In this document: in pieces, positions 5,295-11,256 of the stretch
How the letters are laid out: each line of letters begins with the position of its first letter
How positions within the stretch are numbered: the stretch's first letter is position 1
Assembly (NCBI GenBank): GCA_041584015.1
Contig: JBFHES010000155.1
Location: 1 to 11,256 of the forward strand
Length of the DNA: 11,256 nt
Direction of reading: 5' to 3'
From: JBFHES01 sp041584015
GTDB lineage: Bacteria > Bacteroidota > Bacteroidia > Bacteroidales > M50B96
Translations under genes and position numbers: made by a program
Notes under the pieces: generated by a model
What the model saw: only the letters and a program-made list of their open reading frames with translations
What the model was told of the DNA's origin: nothing
The model's database searches: none

Positions 5295-8069
5295 CTAATG
5301 TGCCTCCAACCAATTGGCTCCCACGCCATGATCTACTATGAGAGGAACTTTAAGTCGAACAGCGTTTTGCATTTCATCAATAACAATTTCCTTTACCTGG
5401 TCGAGTTCTGGTTTATACACGTTAAAGTTCAATTCATCATGTACCTGCAGGATCATCTTACTTTTTAGTTGTTCTTCCACAAATCGCTCATGAATGCGTA
5501 TCATTGCTATTTTAATGATATCGGCAGCAGAACCCTGTATGGGTGCATTAATCGCGTTTCGTTCGGCCATGCCTCGTACAACAGCATTTCGTGAGTTAAT
5601 GTCATTCAGCTGACGTTTACGTCCCATTAGTGTCGTAACAAAACCTTTTTCGCGTGCAATCTTAATGCTATAATCCATGTATTCCTTCACTTTTGGGTAA
5701 CTCTCAAAATAGCCATCAATGAGCGTTTTTCCTTCGGAGCGAGGAATGTTTAAGCGCTGTGCCAGCCCAAATGCGGAGATACCGTAGATGATTCCAAAGT
5801 TGGCGGTTTTAGCTTTTGAACGCATTTCACTGCTTACGTCCTCAATTGGTATTTTATTAATTTTTGCAGCTGTTGCAGCATGCACATCCTCTTTGTTATT
5901 AAATGCTTCCAGTAAGTTAGGATCCTGACTTAAATGTGCCATTAAACGAAGCTCAACTTGCGAGTAATCCGCTGAGAAGAAAATGTGCTCATCGTCTGAT
6001 GGAATAAAAGCCTTACGAATCATGCGTCCCTGTTCTTCTCGGATAGGTATGTTCTGTAAGTTTGGATTAACTGAGCTTAGACGACCTGTTGCAGCTACCG
6101 CTTGATTGTAAGAGGTGTGAATTTTATTTGTTTTTGGATTGATCAGCTTTGGAAGGGCATCAACATAAGTTGAAAGTAATTTCTTGTAGCCCCTAAAATC
6201 AAGGATTTTTTCAATAATAGGGTGTTTGTCTTGAAGTCGTACCAATGTTTCTTCGTTCGTTGAGTACTGTCCCGACTTGGTTTTCTTAGCTTTTTCGTCC
6301 AACTTCATTTTAACAAACAGCACCTCACCAGTTTGCTTAGGCGATCCAACATTAAAGTCAACACCTGCTAAATCTTTAATTTCTTTTTCTGTAGATATTA
6401 TGAGTTCCGTGAGCTCTTTCGCAAATTCACCCAGTGAATCTACATTCAAATTAACGCCGGATTTTTCCATCTCGGCTAATACTGGTATAAGCGGGAATTC
6501 TATCTCTTCTGCCAGGTTTTCCAGATTAAATTGTTTCAGCTCCTTTTTTAGCTCAAGGTACAATTGCCAAGTGATGTCTGCATCTTCAGAAGCATATTCG
6601 CTGACTTTTTCTGGTTGCTCCTTGTAAACATCGCGCATGTTTTTTTGCCCTTTACCTTTAGGCCCGATTAGAGTGCTTATTGAAACCGGATTGTAGCTTA
6701 AATATACTTGCGACAGAAAATCCATATTATGTTTCTGATCGGGTTGAAGAAGGTAATGCGCCAACATGGTATCAAACAGATCGCCAGCAGTTTCAATGCC
6801 ATACCATTTCAGCATTAATATGTCGTACTTAATATTTTGTCCGATTTTTTTAATCTGTGGGTTTTCCAGAATTGGTTTAAACACATCGATTATAGGTTGA
6901 TAAAGTTCCGGGTTTTCTGGAATTGGTACATAGTAAGCCTCATGAGCTTTGTAAGAAAATGAAATCCCAACCAGTTCAGCTTCATTCGCATCAATACCGG
7001 TTGTTTCGGTATCGAAGCAGAACTCCTTTTGTGTACTTAGCTTTTTGGCAAAGGCAGCACATTTCTCCACGGTATCTAATAATACATAGTTGTGTTTAAC
7101 GGTTTCGATGGTGTCGTAACTGCTAACCGAAACCAAGGATTCGTCATCGCCGAAAAGAGAACCTTGAACTGCTCCTTCAACAGGTTGTGCTTTGGTTTGT
7201 AATATGCGTTGAGCAATTGTTCTAAATTCCAATTCGTCGAATAATGTTTTCAGCTTATCTGCATTTATGCCGTCTCTGATAAGTTCATCGGCTTTAAAAT
7301 CTATAGGTACATCCAGTGCAATGGTTGCCAGTACTTTCGACAATTTAATTTGATCAACATTAGCCTCAATCTTTTCCCTTTGTTTTCCCTTTAGCTCGTG
7401 AGTGTGTTCCAGCAGTCCTTCAATACTTCCATATTGGTCGATTAGCTTGGCGGCAGTTTTTTCACCTACTCCTGGTGCTCCGGGAATATTATCTGCTGAG
7501 TCGCCCATTAATCCTAGGATGTCAATTACTTGCTTTGGTTCTTTAATATTGAATTTTTTGCAAACTTCCTCTATTCCCCATACTTCGTTTTCTACACTAA
7601 AACGCTTTGGCTTAAACATGAAAACTTTCTCGGTTACCAGCTGTGCGTAATCTTTATCTGGCGTCATCATGTATACATCAAAACCTTCCTTCTCAGCTTT
7701 GTGCGAAAGTGTTCCAATTACATCGTCGGCTTCGTAGCCTGCTACTTCAAGGATTGGAATGTTGAATGCTTCGAGAATTTGCTTTATGTAAGGTATGGAT
7801 AATCGAATGTCTTCAGGAGTTTCTTCGCGGTTTGCTTTGTACTCAGAATAAAGTTCGTTTCTGAAAGTTCCGCCTTTGGGATCGAATGCTACTCCAATAT
7901 GGCTTGGGTTTTCCTTATTTAAAATCTGCTCTAAGGTGGTGGTAAAGCCAAAAATAGCTGAAGTATTTAATCCCTTCGAGTTGATTCTCGGGTTTTTTAT
8001 AAAGGCAAAATAGCTTCTGTAAATAAGAGCGTAAGCATCAAGCAGGAATAGCTTTTTATTGTGTTCCAT
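5295..8069 (-). CDS. polA: DNA polymerase I, full length with 5' nuclease and proofreading domains
   Basis: Pol I fills gaps and removes RNA primers during lagging-strand synthesis and repair. All three parts of the 924-aa protein look active. The 5'-3' nuclease (about 1-295) has Asp11, Glu113, Asp115, Asp116, Asp138, Asp140, Asp190 and Asp193. The 3'-5' exonuclease (about 330-510) has Asp353 and Glu355 in DTET, Asp416, and Tyr492/Asp496, matching E. coli residues 355, 357, 424, 497 and 501. Many bacterial Pol I enzymes have lost this site. The polymerase has motif A DYSQVE (701-706), O-helix residues Arg750, Lys754, Phe758 and Tyr762 in motif B, and motif C QVHDE (875-879, with Asp878). Phe758 corresponds to E. 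coli Phe762. A glycine/charged linker (about 295-320, VQGSLFGDDE) joins the first two domains. Start ATG at 8069. The upstream ArsR gene ends in its own terminator, so polA is probably transcribed separately. Confidence 0.98.
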   Translation of the reverse strand: MEHNKKLFLLDAYALIYRSYFAFIKNPRINSKGLNTSAIFGFTTTLEQILNKENPSHIGVAFDPKGGTFRNELYSEYKANREETPEDIRLSIPYIKQILEAFNIPILEVAGYEADDVIGTLSHKAEKEGFDVYMMTPDKDYAQLVTEKVFMFKPKRFSVENEVWGIEEVCKKFNIKEPKQVIDILGLMGDSADNIPGAPGVGEKTAAKLIDQYGSIEGLLEHTHELKGKQREKIEANVDQIKLSKVLATIALDVPIDFKADELIRDGINADKLKTLFDELEFRTIAQRILQTKAQPVEGAVQGSLFGDDESLVSVSSYDTIETVKHNYVLLDTVEKCAAFAKKLSTQKEFCFDTETTGIDANEAELVGISFSYKAHEAYYVPIPENPELYQPIIDVFKPILENPQIKKIGQNIKYDILMLKWYGIETAGDLFDTMLAHYLLQPDQKHNMDFLSQVYLSYNPVSISTLIGPKGKGQKNMRDVYKEQPEKVSEYASEDADITWQLYLELKKELKQFNLENLAEEIEFPLIPVLAEMEKSGVNLNVDSLGEFAKELTELIISTEKEIKDLAGVDFNVGSPKQTGEVLFVKMKLDEKAKKTKSGQYSTNEETLVRLQDKHPIIEKILDFRGYKKLLSTYVDALPKLINPKTNKIHTSYNQAVAATGRLSSVNPNLQNIPIREEQGRMIRKAFIPSDDEHIFFSADYSQVELRLMAHLSQDPNLLEAFNNKEDVHAATAAKINKIPIEDVSSEMRSKAKTANFGIIYGISAFGLAQRLNIPRSEGKTLIDGYFESYPKVKEYMDYSIKIAREKGFVTTLMGRKRQLNDINSRNAVVRGMAERNAINAPIQGSAADIIKIAMIRIHERFVEEQLKSKMILQVHDELNFNVYKPELDQVKEIVIDEMQNAVRLKVPLIVDHGVGANWLEAH

Positions 8070-8210
8070 TGAGTTTTCTTTTTTATTAAGCGATAATACC
8101 TATAACAAGTGATTTATGCAATTGATCAGCAAAGAATAAAAAGAGAAAGTAAGCTGTATTCACAATAGTTCAACTGTTCTGTGCTGGCACCTATAAAAGT
8201 TGATCTATGC

Positions 8211-8241
8211 AAAATAAAAAAACCGACTGTTAGGTCGGTTT
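8211..8241 (-). terminator. Intrinsic terminator of the arsR-type gene
   Basis: On the minus strand, AAACCGAC (complement of 8234-8241) pairs perfectly with GTCGGTTT (complement of 8220-8227) around a 6-nt loop, followed by a T-rich run interrupted by one A. It lies about 60 nt after the ArsR stop at 8303. An additional small hairpin without a T-run (ATGGCG/CGCCAT, 8280-8295) sits just after the stop. Apart from these hairpins and short repeats, the 8070-8302 gap (233 bp) shows no gene. Confidence 0.8.
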
Positions 8242-8302
8242 ATCCTATATTTTTAATTAGGTCGTTTACTGAATTTATAATGGCGGCTTCGCCATCAGCT
8301 CT

Positions 8303-8599
8303 TCAATCGGTGCACTCGGTTACGCAAGTAACAATGTTGCTTAGATTTGGATGCTTTAAGAAATAGTAGGTGTTTTTACCTTCTCGTTTAGATGCTAAAA
8401 CGCCTTTGTCTTTTAAAATACCTAAATGATGAGATGTGGTTGATTGCTCAATTCCTAATAATTCATGAATTTCAGTTACGGTTAATTTTTTACCATCTTC
8501 CAGGTATCCCAGAATGGCAATGCGCATTGGATGAGCAATTGCTTTCAGCATGTTGGCTGCCTGCTCTAGTTGTGTGATGGTTAAATCTGATAACTTCAT
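8303..8599 (-). CDS. ArsR/SmtB-family winged-helix transcriptional repressor
   Basis: This 98-aa protein is a typical small ArsR dimeric repressor. The N-terminal helix leads into MLKAIAHPMRIAILGYL (17-33), the family signature around the first helices. The helix-turn-helix is at about 40-68, with TEIHELLGIEQSTTSHHL and the recognition helix STTSHHLGILKDKG (53-66). The wing follows as ASKREGKNTYYFL (69-81). The classical metal-sensing ELCxCDL cysteines are absent; the matching site reads ELLGIEQS. The only cysteines are Cys92 and Cys96 near the C-terminus (TCVTECTD), which could sense metal or oxidants; that is inference. The start ATG at 8599 has a perfect TAnnTTTG box 31-38 nt upstream. It lies downstream of an endonuclease gene (104-nt gap) and upstream of polA, neither an obvious target, so autoregulation or distant targets are likely. 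Confidence 0.92.
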   Translation of the reverse strand: MKLSDLTITQLEQAANMLKAIAHPMRIAILGYLEDGKKLTVTEIHELLGIEQSTTSHHLGILKDKGVLASKREGKNTYYFLKHPNLSNIVTCVTECTD

Positions 8600-8629
8600 T
8601 GGGGTAACTTATTTAATTACTAACAAATG

Positions 8630-8637
8630 CAAATATA
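8630..8637 (-). promoter_or_regulatory. Likely -7 promoter element of the arsR-type gene
   Basis: On the minus strand this reads TATATTTG, a perfect TAnnTTTG match. It would start transcription about 24 nt before the ATG at 8599. The TTTG upstream box is only approximate (TTTA, complement of 8656-8659, 18-bp spacing). Confidence 0.45.
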
Positions 8638-8660
8638 TAAATATGTTGTTTTAATTAAAA

Positions 8661-8674
8661 ATGATTAAAATCAT
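8661..8674. promoter_or_regulatory. Perfect palindrome upstream of the arsR-type gene
   Basis: ATGATT and AATCAT flank a 2-bp centre. As DNA this could be a repressor operator just upstream of the ArsR promoter. As minus-strand RNA it can fold as ATGAT-TTTA-ATCAT followed by TTTTA, which would make a weak AT-rich terminator for the endonuclease gene ending at 8704. The sequence alone does not decide between the two. Confidence 0.4.
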
Positions 8675-8703
8675 ATTTCATTATTTGTTGTAATTCGACG
8701 TAA

Positions 8704-10044
8704 TTATTCAACAAAAATAGTGCTGGTAAGATTCACATTTTCGCCATAAACAGATAGGTAGTAAATGCCGTCATTCAGCTGCTGAACAGGGATCTTAACA
8801 GATCCTTGCATCATTTCTATCTGTGTATAAATAAGCTCCTTTCCGAGTACATTAAAAACTTTAATATTAATTAGCTTGTGGCTTTTTTCTGATTGAATTA
8901 CAATGTAATCTTTAGCCGGATTTGGATAAATTACAAAATCATTGAAGCCATTTATCGTAAGAATTGAGGTTATTGCACTTACATTTATTGTAAATGTTTG
9001 CTCGCTTGGTAGTGCATAATTGTTTGTTGCACTAATGCTAATGTCATTCATGCCCACATCGCCAACCAATGGTGTTCCTGAAAGAGTAGCAGTATTGTTC
9101 CCATTATTAGTTAAACTTAACCACGCTGGTAGCACTAAGGCATCAAAATTAATTGGGTTACCGTAAAAGTCGCTTGCGGAAATGGTGTATTCATACAAGC
9201 TGTTTTCTGTTGCTGTTACTACAGGACTACTTGTAATTGTTGCAATGGGGTAGTTTGAGCCAAAAATTTCAACGGCAAACTCCGGATGGTCGATAAATGG
9301 ATTTCTGTTGTTTTGAATAGCATAGATTCCATTGTTTCGGTTGATTTCCTTTGTGCTTACCGGATCATCAATATGCCATTCCATGAGCAGATTTTGCGCC
9401 CACGGAAGAATATCGGCTCCATCAACCATGCTGTTGGTCTGCCAGCTTCCGTCTTCGGTGTAGTAGCGTGTCGACATATAAAAGAAACCTCTGGCAAAAT
9501 CGCCTTTGTATTCATCTATTGGCTCAAATACAGTTCCCGAATATCCTGGATAAACGCAGGATCCCTTTTTGCTGCCATTGGTTGAGGTCCAGGTTGCTGA
9601 GCTAACTTCACCATAAGGATAACTTCCGCGTTGTCCGTTGGTGTAACCATCGCTTGGCACCACATGAAACATGTCGGTTTTCATTGGGCTACCAGAATTA
9701 AACCAACTTTGCGGCCAGGAGTGTTCCCTGTTATAGCAATCACCTTCCTGACTATAGTTGCCACACTGATCCGAACCAAAGGAGAAATTATATGCTGGTG
9801 TGCCACCCGGAACATCGGAGTACATATCCCATACATAGTTATTACTTTTTTTGTCGGTAGATTGATAATGTGTCCAGAGCGAGGTGTACGAAACGGAGGT
9901 ATGGTTATCGATGATATTATGCAGCGCCTGACGTAAATCTGTGCCACTTAAATTTTCTGTTCCATTGTAATATCCGGCAGGAATTTGACCGAAGCTTGTA
10001 TACATTGAAACTGCTAAAACGAGCAGTAAAGTAATATTCTTCAT
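8704..10044 (-). CDS. Secreted endonuclease I family nuclease with Ig-like domain and T9SS sorting tail
   Basis: This 446-aa protein begins with a signal peptide (MKNITLLLVLAVSMYTSFG, cut before QIP). The nuclease domain (about 22-265) has endonuclease I hallmarks: YNREHSWPQSWF (104-115, with Glu107/His108 the likely metal and catalytic pair), DMFHVVPSDGYTNGQRG (124-140), FEPIDEYKGDFARGFFYM (173-190) and NRNPFIDHPE (246-255). Such enzymes are non-specific, metal-dependent DNA/RNA nucleases. A putative-Ig or cadherin-like beta domain follows (about 272-366, with LPAWLSLTNNGN and LSGTPLVGDVG). The C-terminal T9SS type A sorting domain spans about 376-446 (FVIYPNPAKDYIVIQ, then VFNVLGKELI and LNDGIYYLSV). 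It is thus exported by Sec and then by the type IX system, probably to scavenge DNA for phosphate and nucleosides or to degrade biofilm DNA. Cys94, Cys103 and Cys163 could form a disulphide. ATG 10044 is preferred over TTG 10062 because it starts the signal peptide. Confidence 0.94.
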   Translation of the reverse strand: MKNITLLLVLAVSMYTSFGQIPAGYYNGTENLSGTDLRQALHNIIDNHTSVSYTSLWTHYQSTDKKSNNYVWDMYSDVPGGTPAYNFSFGSDQCGNYSQEGDCYNREHSWPQSWFNSGSPMKTDMFHVVPSDGYTNGQRGSYPYGEVSSATWTSTNGSKKGSCVYPGYSGTVFEPIDEYKGDFARGFFYMSTRYYTEDGSWQTNSMVDGADILPWAQNLLMEWHIDDPVSTKEINRNNGIYAIQNNRNPFIDHPEFAVEIFGSNYPIATITSSPVVTATENSLYEYTISASDFYGNPINFDALVLPAWLSLTNNGNNTATLSGTPLVGDVGMNDISISATNNYALPSEQTFTINVSAITSILTINGFNDFVIYPNPAKDYIVIQSEKSHKLINIKVFNVLGKELIYTQIEMMQGSVKIPVQQLNDGIYYLSVYGENVNLTSTIFVE

Positions 10045-10059
10045 GAAAATAATTTTTTG

Positions 10060-10091
10060 CAATATTAGGCTTTTCCAGCTGCTTCGTCAAG
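10060..10091 (-). promoter_or_regulatory. Possible promoter of the endonuclease gene
   Basis: On the minus strand, CTTG (complement of 10088-10091) is followed after 20 bp by TAATATTG (complement of 10060-10067). These are 3-of-4 and 7-of-8 matches to the Bacteroidota promoter. The leader to the ATG at 10044 would be only about 9 nt, so this is tentative. Confidence 0.3.
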
Positions 10092-10217
10092 AGGGCAAAG
10101 CATCAATTACCAAAAACTTAACAGTAAGTGTTGAAGTAATTTAGTTTGCTATTATTTGAAATGATAATTAATTAAATCAAATGAAAATCCTGAGTAAGGT
10201 AAATATCATTAATTGAT

Positions 10218-10225
10218 TATTTTTG
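10218..10225 (+). promoter_or_regulatory. Possible -7 element for the DUF4190-type gene
   Basis: TATTTTTG is a perfect TAnnTTTG match 18 nt before the ATG at 10243. No TTTG box is seen at the expected upstream distance. The position supports the ATG rather than the TTG at 10213, which would lie inside the promoter. Confidence 0.35.
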
Positions 10226-10242
10226 ACCAAAATTTTATAATT

Positions 10243-10800
10243 ATGAGTGAAAGAGATTCGTATAGTTCAGCAGGTCAGGCTTTAGGTATTGCTTCTTTAG
10301 TTTTAGCAATTATATCCTTATTGGTGTCTTTTATTCCATGCATTGGCTCAATAGCATTGGTTCCAGCAGGAATTGCAATTTTGCTTGGTGCTATTGGATT
10401 AGTGCAGGCAAGTAAGCATAACGCACCAAGAGGTTTATTAATATCAGGCTTAATTGTGGGTATTGTTGCCTTTTTTATAGCAGGGGCCTGGAGTTTTTTA
10501 ATTAACGGAACCAATAATGCATTTGAAGACTTTGAAGAAGAGGTAATTGAAGAACTAAACAATGTTATTATTGATGAAGAAGTGCAAGAGGATATTCTTG
10601 ATCAGGTTTCAGAATTTGAGAAAGCCATTGACTCTATTGATGTTAAAGAAGTAAACATCAGTATAAATAATGAAGAATTGAGCGACGAAGAAAAAGAGGA
10701 GCTTAAGGAGAGTGTTAAGGAAGCAGGCAAGAAAGTAGGTGATGCACTTAAAGGTCTTGCCAAAGACTTGGAAGATATTGAAGAAAAGCGTCCGGAATAA
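10243..10800 (+). CDS. DUF4190-like membrane protein with acidic C-terminal tail
   Basis: This is a 185-aa protein of unknown function. Residues 11-88 match the DUF4190 pattern: ALGIASLVLAIISLLVSFIPCIG, then a second and third hydrophobic segment around the short polar turn QASKHNAPRG (55-64). Membrane segments are at about 13-30, 33-55 and 64-87. The C-terminal half (about 92-185) is soluble and very rich in Glu and Asp, with predicted helices (EDFEEEVIEELNN, DILDQVSEFEKAIDSID, LSDEEKEELKESVKEAGKKV). The topology is inferred; the tail could be cytoplasmic and bind a partner. The ATG at 10243 is chosen because the extension from TTG 10213 (MIIFDQNFII) is unlike the family start and overlaps the promoter box. 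Its 3' end overlaps or abuts the next gene, so the two are probably one operon. Confidence 0.85.
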   Translation: MSERDSYSSAGQALGIASLVLAIISLLVSFIPCIGSIALVPAGIAILLGAIGLVQASKHNAPRGLLISGLIVGIVAFFIAGAWSFLINGTNNAFEDFEEEVIEELNNVIIDEEVQEDILDQVSEFEKAIDSIDVKEVNISINNEELSDEEKEELKESVKEAGKKVGDALKGLAKDLEDIEEKRPE

Positions 10801-11212
10801 ATTGTTTCGACTTTTTTTGCAAACACCTTATCAGCTTGTAAACACAAGTTTTGCATTGGTGCTTGCCGGTTTGTTTGTCTATTTTGCATGGGCACCTTCA
10901 GATGAAGTGAACCTGCTAAGCTGTAGTTATAAAAAGCAATTTGGCACTTATTGTTACACCTGTGGTTTAACAAGAGCGTTTTCTGACATTATGCATTTAG
11001 ATTTTAAAAGTGCCTTAGGTCTTAATGCCGATGCAATACGAGTTTTCATGTTCTTTTTAATTCAGTTCTTTGGCCGATTATTCTTGAACATCCTTGCGGT
11101 AAGAACCAATATTTCGACCAGCAAATTAGTTATATGCGACGTTGCTATTTCATTGCTATTGTTGTTATTTTGCTTTTGGAATATTTTAAAATGGAACCTA
11201 TCCTTACTTTAA
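10742..11212 (+). CDS. DUF2752-like small membrane protein
   Basis: This protein of unknown function carries the DUF2752 core: a cysteine (Cys61 in LLSCSYKK), then GTYCYTCGLTRAFSDIMHLDFKSALGLNADA. This fits the family pattern of CP, about 10 residues, CPxCGxTRA, then a helix before the second membrane segment. Both prolines next to the cysteines are replaced here (CS and CYTC). Hydrophobic segments are at about 33-50, 100-120 and 128-148. The start is uncertain. ATG 10742 gives 156 aa but overlaps the upstream gene by 59 nt. TTG 10802, one base after the upstream stop, gives 136 aa starting LFRLFLQTPY and keeps the whole conserved domain. The residues gained with the ATG are basic (KVLPKTWKILKKSVRNK). 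Such proteins occur beside DUF4190 and TM2-type genes in Bacteroidota, to my knowledge. Confidence 0.82.
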   Translation: MHLKVLPKTWKILKKSVRNKLFRLFLQTPYQLVNTSFALVLAGLFVYFAWAPSDEVNLLSCSYKKQFGTYCYTCGLTRAFSDIMHLDFKSALGLNADAIRVFMFFLIQFFGRLFLNILAVRTNISTSKLVICDVAISLLLLLFCFWNILKWNLSLL

Positions 11213-11225
11213 TAAATAAGATACT

Positions 11226-11256
11226 ATGAAATCGTATAAAGTTGATTCGATAAAAC
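11226..11256 (+). CDS. Start of a further gene, cut by the window edge
   Basis: An ATG at 11226, 13 nt after the DUF2752-type stop, opens a frame of ten full codons (MKSYKVDSIK) that runs to the window edge without a stop. The spacing suggests it is the third gene of the same operon. Too little is visible to name a family. Confidence 0.4.
   Translation, partial: MKSYKVDSIK

Noticed and set aside
6277..7802. Plus-strand open frames inside polA
   Set aside because: They are antisense shadows of strongly conserved polymerase and nuclease domains and have low-complexity, Ser/Phe-rich translations.
8110..8212. Direct repeat TGATTTATGCAA / TGATCTATGCAA (8110-8121 and 8201-8212)
   Set aside because: Two 12-mers with one mismatch, 91 bp apart in AT-rich DNA. 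They do not flank a gene or show any other sign of an element, so chance is a fair explanation.
9286..9947. Open frames on both strands within the endonuclease gene
   Set aside because: They overlap the conserved nuclease core in other frames, and no start signals or recognisable domains are present.
10213..10242. Upstream TTG start for the DUF4190-type protein
   Set aside because: It would place the coding start inside the TATTTTTG promoter box and add residues unlike the family. ATG 10243 fits better.
1..11256. CRISPR arrays, tRNA or rRNA genes, transposases and phage genes
   Set aside because: I looked for regularly spaced repeats, tRNA-like folds, and recombinase or capsid motifs and saw none. 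Gene content is mainly core metabolism and envelope functions.

Overview
The window looks like a chromosomal segment of a Bacteroidota bacterium, probably a marine or free-living member of the Bacteroidales/Marinilabiliales/Flavobacteriia range; the order is a guess. Several things support this. The IleRS ends in the eukaryote-like C-terminal extension. A cysteine-poor DksA/TraR protein sits between ileS and lspA. The DAHP synthase carries a C-terminal chorismate mutase. A secreted nuclease ends in a type IX secretion (Por) sorting domain. There are matches to the Bacteroidota promoter pattern (TTTG, about 20 bp, TAnnTTTG). The DNA is AT-rich and ribosome-binding sites are weak or absent.

Layout. 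Positions 1-3114 (+) hold a housekeeping block: the 3' end of ileS, a DksA-like gene closed by a clear terminator, then a tight run of lspA, a guanine deaminase (guaD), pssA and purS. This run joins lipoprotein maturation, purine salvage and synthesis, and phosphatidylserine synthesis. Positions 3233-4348 (-) encode a bifunctional DAHP synthase/chorismate mutase, convergent with purS. Across a divergent promoter region lies 4577-5023 (+), a small secreted protein I do not recognise, closed by a strong terminator. Positions 5024-5294 are non-coding, with two hairpins and a short tandem-like repeat.

Positions 5295-8069 (-) hold a full-length DNA polymerase I with all three active sites. Upstream of it on the same strand are an ArsR-family repressor (8303-8599), with its own promoter element and terminator, and a secreted endonuclease I (8704-10044) with an Ig-like domain and a T9SS tail. 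Divergent from the nuclease, on the + strand, are a DUF4190-type membrane protein with a very acidic tail, an apparently overlapping DUF2752-type membrane protein, and the first codons of a further gene that runs off the window.

I see no phage, transposon, CRISPR array, tRNA or rRNA. Most of the window is ordinary core genome. The least explained parts are the 148-aa secreted protein, the DUF4190-DUF2752 pair, the stand-alone purS and the orphan ArsR regulator.
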